From Myoxocephalus aenaeus (Eukaryota > Chordata > Actinopteri > Perciformes > Cottidae), in contig JBAMJR010000189.1 in the NCBI GenBank assembly GCA_038501785.1, forward strand, positions 2,901,001 through 2,965,000: a DNA stretch of 64,000 nt, written 5' to 3'. Numbering within the stretch: the first letter of the stretch is position 1; the number at the start of each line of letters is the position of its first letter. The notes below the pieces were generated by a model, which saw only the letters and a program-made list of their open reading frames with translations, did not search any database and was not told the DNA's origin. Below, piece after piece: positions 11,741 to 23,167 of the stretch. The position numbers and the translations under genes are program-made.

Positions 11741-12673
11741 TATGCATTGGCTCTGCAATAGTCTGCCAACCTGTCCCAGGTTATTTCACTCTCTCTCTCT
11801 CTTTCACTCTCTCACTCTCACACACACACACGTCTTTATTGGCACAAGAAGTCAACAGCAAGCAGGTCAAAGTGCTCACACACTGGATAGCTGTACATAC
11901 AGTGAGGTCCCTCCTTCCTGATCACGAGCATCACCTGATGGACTGAAAGTGCAGCTGTGAGCAGCTGACTGTCACTGAGGGACGTTTACACAGGATGGAA
12001 ACACTAACACCACATCCGGACATCCTACTTCACCCGCCATGACACTTTTGATTACATCAACACAAGCACAGCGAGTATTACTAAATGTAAGTAGAGTCTA
12101 CTTTTCAGAAAACCTAAAGATTCAGTTCTTACAAATTAAAAACTTTCTCACTTACCTTGAGTGGTAATCTGACATACAGATAGATCTGGTTTGATTTGTT
12201 CAGGTTTTAATTTATCTGCCTTTGAGAATTCTGCTTCCATGCCAAAATAATGAAAGTAAAACTTACCAGCAGCTAGTTTTTTTTCCAGACACAATGTCCT
12301 GGTTACACTGTGTAATCTACAAACAGTCCTGACAACAGTTCTCCCATGGAGCTACTCTCTTTTTATTTAAAGGAATAGATGGACCCTTTGGAAATTGCAA
12401 ACCGCTACATCTGTGGATTACACAGGGTGATCGGGACATGGATTCTGGAAAATACCAACCACTATTCCATTTTTCAATGCTCTGAGAAGCATCAATGACA
12501 TTACATTCACCATCATTGTATCAAAGTGGCGAAAGAAGTTTTAGCACCAAATCTATCAAAACCCGAGTACATAAAACTGAAACCACCTGACGGGCTAAAT
12601 ACCACTAAAGGTATGGAGGAAATACATCTCTGTGTGGGGGAAATGACATGGGGAGATGCAAAAAAAAAACATA

Positions 12674-12740
12674 CAATTCAATTTGGTTTTATTTGTATAG
12701 CTAAATATCACAAATGTGCCTAATCTCTGCAACATATAGA
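12674..12740 (-). repeat. LINE 3' tail fragment
   Basis: ATTCAATTTGGTTTTATTTGTATAGC...ATCACAAATGTGCCT is the reverse complement form of the same retroposon tail as the 58.1-58.6 kb copy. Confidence 0.55.
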
Positions 12741-12759
12741 TCATGTGTCATGAGCATGG

Positions 12760-12786
12760 TTTATGCTAAGCTTAGCTTAGCATAAA
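12760..12786. repeat. TTAGC palindrome (miniature element end)
   Basis: TTTATGCTAAGCTTAGCTTAGCATAAA is nearly palindromic, and the related TTTATGCTTAGCTTAGCATAAAGACTG lies at about 12907-12932. Such phrases are scattered in fish genomes; the pair may mark a short miniature element. Confidence 0.45.
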
Positions 12787-14393
12787 AAAGGTTCACTTCA
12801 AAAGGTTCACTAAAAAGTTCACTTCATTTGTTTTACTTGAGGCATTTTTAATCTTCAATACATTTCTGCTGTGAGGCTTGAAGCCGGTAGAATGATGCTA
12901 GAGTTTATGCTTAGCTTAGCATAAAGACTGAAAACAGATAGAATAGTCAATACGTGTACTTCCGTTTTTCCTTTTTATTTTAGGCAGTAAAGTGTTTGAG
13001 AGTAGACTGAGCGAGGAAGGAGAGATGGACTCTGAGATGGATCAATGTGTTACTCATTGTGAGTCTAATCAGGATCAGACCAGACTGACCCACATGGACA
13101 GTCCATCTCTGCATTTCAATAAAAACACAGCTACTACGTATTGAATGACAGAGACCCAGACAATCAAGTTGGAACAGCAATCAGTGCAATTATTGTTGAC
13201 TAGGTTTTAATAATCCCTGCAATTTTCCCTTTATGATAATCAATAATGCAATATGATCACCTGTAACATTATGGATGTAACTTCCCTTCTTTTACAAGAT
13301 AAAATCCCTAGAAGACAGACACAATATTTCCTTCTTTAAAAAAAAAAAAAAAGGAATAACAAAACATTTCCACATAATGTTAAAACAATGAAGAAAAACT
13401 AAAAATTTACTTTATCGTGTATTTCCTTAGACAAGCTGATAAAATAAATGCAAGTCTTGTGTCAAAAAGGGAAAATAAAATTGCATCATTCTCACAGTAT
13501 TGCATACTAATAAACTGGCTGTCTATGGGAAAAATAACCTGCACTGTTCTAAACAGACATTTTGGTCAGTTTTTACTTTATGTATTAGGATGTCAGTCTG
13601 TAAAGAATGTCATTATTAGCATCGTCGTTTTCAGTGTCCCAATATAGAAATGCCATTTCAGAGGATTGTCCAGCCTGATGAGAATACATTTGTAACTTTG
13701 TGTAATTGACATAGAAATAAAAATGCTCAGATATAAAGACTGGCTATCGGCAAGTTATATCTAAAAAAAAAAAATTGTGTTTTATATTGAAAAACCTTAT
13801 ATGTATGGAGCGTGCCACTGGAATAATACAAAAGCTACTTTAAATGTATTAATTACATTTATTGAATATTCTCTCAAAAAAACTGCAACAACAACTTTAA
13901 TCAATTATTCATTTTGTTTTTTAGTGCTATAATTTGCTCTAAAGATGTTAAAACACTGTGCATTCTTTAACATTTTGAGTTGTGATCAATTTATTAAATT
14001 AAACACAACTCTTTTTTTTAAGAATGAAAACAAAAATTATGAATTGGGAAAAAGAATATAATACACAAAAATAGATGAAAATGGTTTAACAAATTAAAAT
14101 TGTAATGCATTTTGTGACTCAAATGATTAATTCAGCAATTAAAAGGGATAGCATGATTATAGTCACCACTTTCAAGACCTACACAGTGGCACACTCCAGC
14201 CTCCACACTTGGAGCCTCTAGTTAGCGTCCTGTTAATAACAGCTAGTTAGGTCAACCAAGGCAGAACAGAACAGAAAAATGGCATGTTAGATTTTAGTGG
14301 ACGGACTCTCTAGCCCCTGAGAAAGACCCCAGCCACACAGACGTTGGTTTATAATAGGAGTGACCTCTGAATGGTGAGGCTGCCCGGCCTCCC

Positions 14394-17300
14394 TCACAGG
14401 GACTGGTATCCATCGGTCCTCTTCCTGCGGCCCAGCAGGTAGGCCACCACCACCACGATGATGAGCACCAGCAACGTCACTCCAACCGCAATGGCAACGC
14501 GGTAGTCAGGCCGGTCCGCAGCACAGGGCTCAGCTGGAAAACACACACACACACACACACGTCACACACACTTCTGACGACAATACAACCCATACTTACT
14601 AAAGCCTATGCAACAGTAAATAAAACATTGTAAATACTTGTATCTTCAGTAATTAACATATTATTTGTTAAATGTGTTTATTAAGTGCAAATGTCATTAA
14701 ATCAATGAAGTCATCAATCATTAGCTTCATGAAAGGTACAATTTTGCCAAGCAGAGGTTTCTTCACTCCTGTCTATGACTGACAATAACGATCACAGTGT
14801 CCAATTGTGTGTGATTGGAGTGTGACATAGTACAAATAAACACGTTTTGATCCAAGCCTGCTGATAAATGCCACTAGATGTGTTAGTACACGATAAGCAG
14901 TAAATGCAACCGTCTTACCCAACTTAACCTCAAGTGATTTAACTGTGATTACGGATTGGTGGAAGTAATTAAATACCTTTACAACAGTACATTTTAAATG
15001 GTGCTTGTACTTTACTTGAATATTTCTATTTTATACTCCACTATATCTAGCCTATTGTCTTTTTTAAATATTGTACTTTTAAGTCCACTGGCTTGATCTT
15101 AGAGCTGTATTTACTATGTACCTTGCATATTTAGCGTTTACTTAGAATACATATGATCAGTTTGTAACACCTTGTTTTAATTTAAACTGCACAATACAGC
15201 TACTTTATGAAAGGAGCCATCCTACGTAGCGACAAATACATTTTGCTCAGTATTTGTATATTGCAGAGCCCCGTCTAAGGAGCAGCTTCATGTCTTGATG
15301 AGAAGCTCTCATCAAGCCAAAAAGCTCCCTGGCTAATTTTTCTGCATGAACACACTTACGAGTGCCAAACCCGCCGCTCTTGGTCAGATTGAAGGCCTGC
15401 ATGGTGTCTTGATCGACATCAAGGTACAGTCCCTTCCCCATGGCGACTGTTTCACGCTTGCAGGAGTAGGAGTGTCCGACCTTTGCAGTGAAGAGATGCA
15501 TTGAGTTGTTGTTGGCAGTGTACCGGGTTTGGCCTGCAACAACAAAACAAAGCAATGTTCAGGTGCTTTCAGGCCTTATGACGATCCCATGACAACAAAT
15601 GCCGATGATCAGATATGGAACTAAACCTGTTACGCTGCATTGCATTGCAATTAGGTTGGCTGTTACCGGCATCACATGCTCAACAGTAACTCCACAGACA
15701 TGTCCATGTTATTGAACAGACACATAAACAAGAAAGCTGTTGGCTCTCTATTGCTTCTTGTCTTTGTTAATATTTGACAGTGTGGCACAAGCCCCGCCTG
15801 TAAAGCACACTGATATATTGCAGTGACCCAATTAGTCTAAAGTTGAAACATTATAATGCTAGTATATCATATCTAGAGACCAGTATTTCCAAACTTACCT
15901 CCCGTGGTTAAGGGGTAGGAGAGGTTGAAAGACAGAGCATCAACGTAGACCGTATTATCAGTGCTCTGAGGACAGGAAATAGGACACGTTTACATTACAA
16001 GTGGAAGTGGTGGTTCAAGGTGCTATATGGAGGATACATGTGAGATATTGGGTTTGATTTCCCTAATAAATAAGACGATTCATTGAGAGCATTGACACGC
16101 TGTTTGCTAGACTTTTTCACAGCAAAATGACAGTTTTTCTGCACAGTTAAGATAGTTTGGCAGCACAGAGATTGTTTTACAGCACAAAGTGATAGTTTAC
16201 TGCACAAAAGTAAGATAGTTCTGCATCACAAAACAAGATAGTTTAGTACATAGTGCTAGTTTCCTGTGGGCGGGACAATGGTGGTAAAACCTCGCCAACT
16301 AGTTCACCAACATAGCTAACAGCAAAGGAAGAAGAGATTGTCAGATAGATGAACTGAGTCGACCCATTTCAATCCACTGAGCATTTGAAGTTTTCTATGC
16401 AGTCATCAACTACATCTTTAAAGACTGTCTGCTTTTTTTTTTTTTTCTTCTCTCCTGTACAGCACTTTGTGACCGTTGTGAAAAGTGCCATATAAATAAA
16501 CTGCACTTACTTACTATTGTCCAGATTGTAAATTGTACTTGTAATGCCACCAAATAGATTGATATGCTGTACAGTAAATAGCTATTGCATTATTCTTAGC
16601 ACTTGTCCTTTACTACTTTTGAAAGCTAAAACTTAATAGCAGTTAAGTATTTTCAGTAAAACTAAAATGGTCGCCTCAAGTTGCAGTTCACATCCATGTC
16701 GGTCCAAAATGTCATCACTTCATCAAAGTGGATGCTTCTGCCAAATTTGAAGGCTTTCCTGTGAGATCACGTTCACAAGAATGGGTTGGACCGACACAGC
16801 GAGCTTGACCCTTGACCAGAACTGAATCAGTTAATCCTTCAGTCCACAAGAGACAATGAAATAAAGACCTCTGGGTCCTGGAACAGATGTATGAAAACCT
16901 CATAAAAATGGCATTGAGATTTGATATGACAAAAAATAATGAAACATAATGTTACTCAACAGTATGTTGTGCAGTTACATTTCTATTTAACAATCAATTT
17001 GTTTACTCTTTTTTAATTTAATAATTCAATATCTGTTTTCGTGTCCTTTAATAAGCACCATTACCCATAAGTGATGGTGAGGTATTACACACGCTGGCAC
17101 ACTTCTAGTTCTCTGAATGCTAACAAATAAATGACTATTTAACGGCTAAACCTAAATAGTTTTGATAAAGGTTTAGACTGATTAATCACTTCAGCCAGAT
17201 ATGAACTAGTTCCTGATCTTTCGTTGTGAGGATCTTCTACTTTTCTCTGTTTTATACCATAGCAAACTGCATATCTCTGGGTTTCGGATTGTTGGTTGGA

Positions 17301-20300
17301 CAAAAGAAGAGATCTGAAGATGCCATCTTGAACTCTGTGCGACTGTGACTTGTTTAGTGATTTTCTCAATGAAGAACATGTTAAAAAAAAACACCCAAGC
17401 GCTGTGGAGTGAGGCACTCCCTGTCACATGCTCCCAGAACAGGCTTGTCAACTAAACTTCCCTTTTTCAACCACTGTTCTCTGATTACCTGTCAAACAAT
17501 GTGTTTTTCATCAATAGACTGACTTGGTTAACTGTTTCACAGTATTTAATTACTCAAGATGTTTAGTAGAATGCTAAATCAGTGTGAGCAGGTCTAAAGG
17601 TAAGGTACTGACCTCGTGGCCTCCCCTATCTGCAGCTCTCAACATAATACTCAAATACTTGTGACAACGCTAGGACATTAAAAGTACCTTGTTGAACATG
17701 AAAGTGATTGTGCCCTCGCGGAAGACAAGGGTAAGGTTGGCCTTGGTGTCTTGACAACTTCCCATTGCTTTCGTCATCTTTGGCTGAACAATGAAGGTTC
17801 CATTTTCCTGAATGATAAAGAGAGAGATAATCGAATAATTGGATGCCCACTTTGTGTCTGAATGTTCCACAACGTACCAACAATATTACCGGGTCATGTA
17901 GAATTAGCAATTGTCATTTGACACAAATATAACATTGACTTCCACAGTCAATCAAATGCACCACAATGAGGAAATAAAAATGTCACAAATTCTTTTTTGC
18001 AATTCCTGAAAATAGGATACTGACAATTGCATTGCTGGAAGAGTCAGAGGCTCGTGCAAAAACTTTTATGTTGACACATTTTGAAATGGTTTAATAAATC
18101 CCTAATGCTGCATTCAGACTAAAAGAGTTGCGAATTATTCTCGTGAGTAGATTACATGTTAAGTCAATGCACGGACGCGAATGGTTGCGAAAAAGCATTT
18201 TTTTTTTCTTAGAAAAATTCGCCTGCCGCTGAGTTGCGAAGGCCAACCAGCGTTCACACCGAAAGTGTTGCGAAAATTCGCAACGCTTTCGGTGTGAACG
18301 CAGCATTAGTTTTTGGATATGCTCAAACATTTAGCTAGGTTCACCAACTTTGCCGGGGCTCTAGTGACTGGTGAAATGTACCTTTGGTGTTGCCAGTCGG
18401 ATCTGTAGAGCCATGTGAGCCACCAGGCAAGTCACATTTTTGTCTGTCATCACTATGTAGTTTCCTACAGTAATGTTGGCGGCGGGAGTAGGTTTGGGAG
18501 GGGGGGCTGGGGTTGTAGGCTTGGTGGTAGGTGGGGGGGTGGGCTTGGTGGTGGGCTTGGTGGTAGGAGGGGGGGTGGGCTTGGTGGTGGGCTTGGTGGT
18601 AGGAGGGGGGGTGGGCTTGGTGGTGGGCTTGGTGGTAGGAGGGGGGGTGGGCTTGGTGGTGGGCTTGGTGGTGGGCTTGGTGGTAGGAGGGGGGGTGGGC
18701 TTGGTGGTGGGCTTGGTGGTAGGAGGGGGGGTGGGCTTGGTGGTGGGCTTGGTGGTAGGAGGGGGGGTGGGCTTGGTGGTGTGCTTGGTGGTAGGAGGGG
18801 GGGTGGACTTGGTGGTGGTGGTAGTAGTGGTGGTAGTGGTGGTGGTGGTGGTAGTGGCAAACTCCTCCGCAGGGTTCATGGTTCCAGAAGGTTTGGCATT
18901 CTTTTCATCTTCAGCCAATGACAGTGCTTCGGTCAGAAGGACAGAGGGAGAAACACATTTATTTCAAGGTTCATACATACACCAAGAGCAAGCTGAAAAC
19001 ACAACATCAACATATTGTCGGCTTTAAAAAAGTTGCCATGGGTAACCGGGTAGCAAGCAATTGCATATTTACACATCTAGCAGGCTCAGAGCAACATTAT
19101 CATTCCTTTGGATTTGTGCCACCTGATGAATGCATGTCCAATTTTCTCTGTTTACTTTTGGTTTGTTCGCCATCAACTTCTGAGAACAATACATGCCTCT
19201 TAGCTGCTACATGTTCTTCACCAGCTACTCCCTACCTGTGTCTTTCTGCTGTTTGGAGCTGAGCAGGTTCATTAAACCAATGAGAGCCATATCTGCTGCT
19301 GCTGGAAATGTAGCTGGTGATATGCTAATATCCAGGCTGTAAAACCAAAACAATGAGCCGAAACAGGCTCAAAATAATACAAGTGAACCCTTTCACAATA
19401 CACAAAGTCATTGAACCCATTGTGAATGTGAAAACTACTGAATTGTGCAGCTTTAATGTTTGTCCACTGAAACTTCTGATCTTTGAACTGTCAGCAGCTA
19501 ATTCTTTTTAAACAAACAGTCAAATCAGCAGACATCTGCCTCACATTTGATAACGTCAACTGGTGTCGCCACATGCAAGTACACAAGTCCGCACTCCGCA
19601 TTTATGACTGTGATGAGTTTCCGTGCGCAGCTTATCTGCGTGTTCAAGCAGTGTTTATTGGAGAGTCCCATTGGAGGGTTCAGATAGAACACAGCTTGGC
19701 TTTTAAAAGTGTATTATTACGGATCATGCTCAGCTTGAGCCAGATAGACTCAGCAGCCATTAACAGTAAATACACACTGACCCCAAGTCAGTGGTCACCA
19801 TTAAGCAAACAACCACCCAAGGGAACACAAATTGCATAATATAAAATGTATCTGAAAACATCATTAGAGACCATATGATTCATGTATCTTTGAGTAACTG
19901 ATTTGACTTGCACTTCGAAATAAGATTTAATTAAAAATGTAATGCTAATATCCAGCGGGCTCTGGGCTTCAACTCAAGTCTTCTAAAAGAGAACAGCGCT
20001 CTTCTGCCAGCAGACATGTGACTCAGAGCTGAAACACTATCGAAAGACTTCTGTTCCCTAAACAATCCAGGAAGTCACACTCATACAGTGATAAAAACAT
20101 ACCCTGTCTCATATCCACACCGAGTTATTAATACCACGGGCACTATTTGATAACCCGATGAAGGCAATACGCAACACAATCTCATTATACAACACTTATT
20201 TACGTAGTGGAGAAAAACACGGGCTTTGTACAGAATACGTACTTCAATAAACGTCTATAATAAATCTTCCGCACGTGTTTGCCTTTATTGAGGAGTTGGA

Positions 20301-20359
20301 GGAGTCCTACCTGAGACGGCCCAGCAGGCTATGAAGGCGAACACAACAGCCCTCTTCAT
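14394..20359 (-). CDS. cd68: CD68/macrosialin-like LAMP-family glycoprotein
   Basis: CD68 is a heavily O-glycosylated type I membrane protein of endosomes and lysosomes in macrophages. Six exons: 20311-20359, 18382-18926, 17688-17807, 15899-15965, 15360-15533, 14394-14533, with consistent phases; 364 residues. Signal peptide MKRAVVFAFIACWAVS (1-16), then an acidic start and a Thr/Pro mucin stalk with PTPPPTTKPTTK repeats (about residues 38-145). One LAMP domain follows with four cysteines (VTCLV, GSCQD, YSCKR, PEPCA) and N-glycosylation sites (NIT, NVT, NGT, NLT, NLS). A transmembrane helix (VAIAVGVTLLVLIIVVVVAYLLG) and the tail RRKRTDGYQSL carry the lysosomal GYXX-hydrophobic signal ending the protein. 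Human CD68 has 354 residues and the same plan. LAMP1/2 are less likely: they have two LAMP domains. Confidence 0.9.
16440..16520 (+). repeat. LINE (L2-like) 3' tail
   Basis: CAGCACTTTGTGACCGTTGTGAAAAGTGCCATATAAATAAA is the characteristic end of a fish L2-like LINE 3' UTR. It lies in a cd68 intron. Confidence 0.55.
18102..18309. mobile_element. Miniature inverted-repeat element
   Basis: Ends are inverted copies (CTAATGCTGCATTCAGAC and, reversed, CTAATGCTGCGTTCACAC). The right half is itself a near-perfect hairpin centred at about 18276 (GCGTTCACACCGAAAG arms). A similar short piece occurs at 50.41-50.46 kb. The target duplication is probably TA but is ambiguous. In the cd68 intron between exons 2 and 3. 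Confidence 0.6.
18520..18800 (-). repeat. 36-bp coding repeats in the cd68 mucin stalk
   Basis: A 36-bp unit encoding TPPPTTKPTTKP is repeated about seven times, with one 12-bp insertion, next to an (ACC/ACT)n run coding for polythreonine (about 18808-18858). The unit keeps the reading frame. Length variation between individuals is expected from the near identity of units. Confidence 0.9.
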
Positions 20360-21915
20360 CGCGGTGACAGGTGCTGACAGGCGGACGGTACTCGTTCACT
20401 GATCAACTTTGTCTGACCAAAGCTCAATGTGCGACAACAGCGCTGCGACTTCACAGATAAATAAACTGCCGCGTCAAGCTCACAGAGCCACACCACGTCA
20501 CCGGAAGAGGCAGATTTAGAAAAGTAAAAGTGTCGTGAATTGTCAGAGAAAAACATTTTATTAGGTACAGTCGGTGATACAGGGAAGCCAGCCAAATGCT
20601 CTGAAAAATATAGTATACTTGAGACATTTCGAATGATGCATGTATATAAATAAAAAGATATGTCCTTTTTTATTTATGCCCACGCTCAATAAATAAGATT
20701 TATAAATCCGATTTAAAATAATCAATGTGGCTTTTATCCATGGATTAAGGAGTCTTAAGTGGTTTAACACTTAATACGATCACACTACTTCCTCATTTGT
20801 ACCTTTAAAGGACCTTAAGTAATTAACAATTCATTTTAATTGTACATTGCAAATCTAAACTGTAATATATTAAGTGGCTTTGATGGGTTTTCTGAGTGGA
20901 TTAAGGAGTTTAAAAGTCTTTCTGGGATCCACAACACATTTGATAATGAGGATCTAATTGACGATTTTTTGAATAACAATATATTTTTCATGATGTATAT
21001 ATATTAATATTTAACACAATGAAGACCCGGCTTTTTCTTTTCAAAAAACTAATAAGGACAGTAACTCAATCATGACCACAATCTGGGGGAACGAGTTATG
21101 AGCTTTTAGTCACGTGTTTGTTTATTTTATTTTGACTAACCGGAAGCTCGAGTGTTGACTGAAGTGCTGAGCTCGTTTAAACTTGCGAACTGACAACACA
21201 TCAGGCAACTCAGGAAACGAAAGTTACGCGACAGCAGGGAGGGAAACCGCGGCCTGAAAGAGGAGCGAAAGGTCGCGTGTTATTTTCCACCGAACGAAAC
21301 GAAACCTAAACGGTGTCAAACTGGAAAGACTGCTCGAACACACGCACACGCACACGCACACACACACAGCAGACACACACACCAGACCGGCTCCGTGACT
21401 TTGTTCATGTGATTACTTTCTCGTGTCATTTAGGAGTACATTTATCATGGCCACGCACGGGAACGCGCATTGCAAGAACAAGAAGTAATAGCGCCAGAAG
21501 CTCTCGGCTTCCGTTGCAGAACTGTTTCTGCTGTATACTAGTGTTAGTAAAACCTGTAGTGGTAGAAGTATTAGTACGGTAATACTAGTAACATTTATAG
21601 TAGTTGAAGTAGTAATAAGTCATTATTGTAGTAGTATAGAGCTGATGATAATAATAATAGTGATAGTAGTTCTAGTAGCTTCATATATAGTGGTAGTAGT
21701 AGCAGTCATAGTAGTTATAGAAGTTGTAGTAGTAGAACTAGTTGCAGTGCTAGTGGCACTTAAAGTAGAAGAAGGCTAATGAATGTACTTGGCAGTAGAC
21801 AAGTAGTTTATTAATATGACAAGGCTTAATTCTGCTGTGAACATCTGCAGTCGACAGACCACTGAGGACATCTCCTGACATCATGTGACACAGAAAGAGG
21901 AAACAAGTTTTTCCC

Positions 21916-21916
<1 letters not shown>

Positions 21917-21970
<54 letters not shown>
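21917..21970. repeat. (CA)n microsatellite
   Basis: An uninterrupted run of about 27 CA units. Confidence 0.97.
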
Positions 21971-21974
<4 letters not shown>

Positions 21975-23015
21975 TCATAAGCAGGTGGTTCACAGTGACA
22001 CTGCTTAATGAGCTCTGACATATGCAGCCGTATGCTCATAGTCAGGCCTGTTGTCCCCTCAATCTCGTGACTTGTATAGCAGATGCTTTTGTAGTGCTTT
22101 GAATGGCACGTTGGAGGGACATTTTGAACTGTCAGTTTGAGAAAATACATGTGCAAGTTGTTCCATAAAAAAAACAATACAAAAAACAAACGTAGATCCA
22201 TTCGGCTAATGTGTAGTTTGCATATTGAAATGTGAAATATAGAAAACTGATAAGCATTAGGTGACATGAAGTCACAACAAATTAAACCCCTTTTGTAAAG
22301 ACATATCAGGCAAGGAGTAACTAATGAACGGCACCATTCAGTTGCCATTTATGGGAAGCATAGTTTTTTGTAGCTTAACCCATGCTGGGGACTAAAAGTC
22401 ACAATATGTCACCCTCTGTTGCTCAGTTTATATATATAAATAAATGTGTCTCTTAAATCCCTCTTCGTTATGGGAATTAAATAATGAATCGCTAGAATAC
22501 TATTTTAAGACATACAAATAATGTATTGTTCTGATATGTTAAGTGAAATGCCCAATGTGTGCACAAATATAGAACAAAATGCCAGCAACACCAGCAAAAA
22601 ATCCCAAGAGAAATCAGAGAAGATTGACTGGAAGACAGGAAGCTCATGTTCAGCTGTTAAATATGATGTGAGTACATTTATAATGTGTAAACATTGCAGT
22701 AAAACAGGTTTATGTTGAATCCAAGTTCGAAAAACACAATCATTAACATTATGAATAAATAAACACATAAAAAACACTTATGTTGCTGTTCTGCCCTAAT
22801 ATGAAACACAAATATAATATGAAATATAAATGTAGTCTCTGTCTGAACCACGGCCGCTCTTTGTTTTCAATTTCCCCATTGGTTTAATTTCCCGGGAAAA
22901 CTGTTATGATAATGAGGGTAGTCTCTGCCAATCCCGACGCCGCAAACACAATTGGGGCCGCCTCCGGTGACGACAGATAAGAGGAAACTGTACAATACCA
23001 TAAAAGGAAAATACT

Positions 23016-23030
23016 CCCGCATGCGCAGTG
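23016..23030. promoter_or_regulatory. NRF1-like site in the ing2 promoter
   Basis: CCCGCATGCGCAGTG contains the GCATGCGCA core of the NRF1 motif, 138 bp before the ing2 start codon. A reversed CCAAT box (ATTGGTT) lies about 140 bp further upstream. Binding is inferred from the motif only. Confidence 0.45.
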
Positions 23031-23167
23031 GCCTGAGTTTTGTTTGAAGTGAACTGCTGCCTGGGACTGCCCTACAAGCTGCAAAGTCGCCAAGCATTTG
23101 ATTTTAACAGTATATATTTTCACATTTCCTGCATATTCTTTTCGTGCCTCTATGCATCGTAAAGACG

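Larger units (their letters stand above)
10763..14393. other. Spacer between MS4A 5' end and cd68 3' end
   Basis: No exon recognised. It contains (TA)n and CT/CA microsatellites, fragments of a common fish LINE tail (11695-11740 and 12674-12740), a TTAGC palindrome family and AT-rich sequence. The left part is the presumed MS4A promoter, with ACGCGCGT/GACGCGCGTG CpG motifs at about 10812-10845. A minus-strand AATAAA at 13990-13995 is a candidate cd68 poly(A) signal. Confidence 0.5.
20360..23167. other. Spacer between cd68 and ing2 promoters
   Basis: The two genes diverge. The cd68 side has a conventional 5' flank. About 21130-21480 is richer in CpG and ends in a CA-rich run (about 21340-21380) without a recognisable exon. 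GTA/AGT trinucleotide-rich sequence fills 21590-21765, and a (CA)n tract lies at 21917-21970. No further gene seen. Confidence 0.5.

Noticed and set aside
18415..19027. Plus-strand Gly/Val-rich frames
   Set aside because: Antisense shadows of the cd68 mucin exon, which has matching splice sites and domain order on the minus strand.
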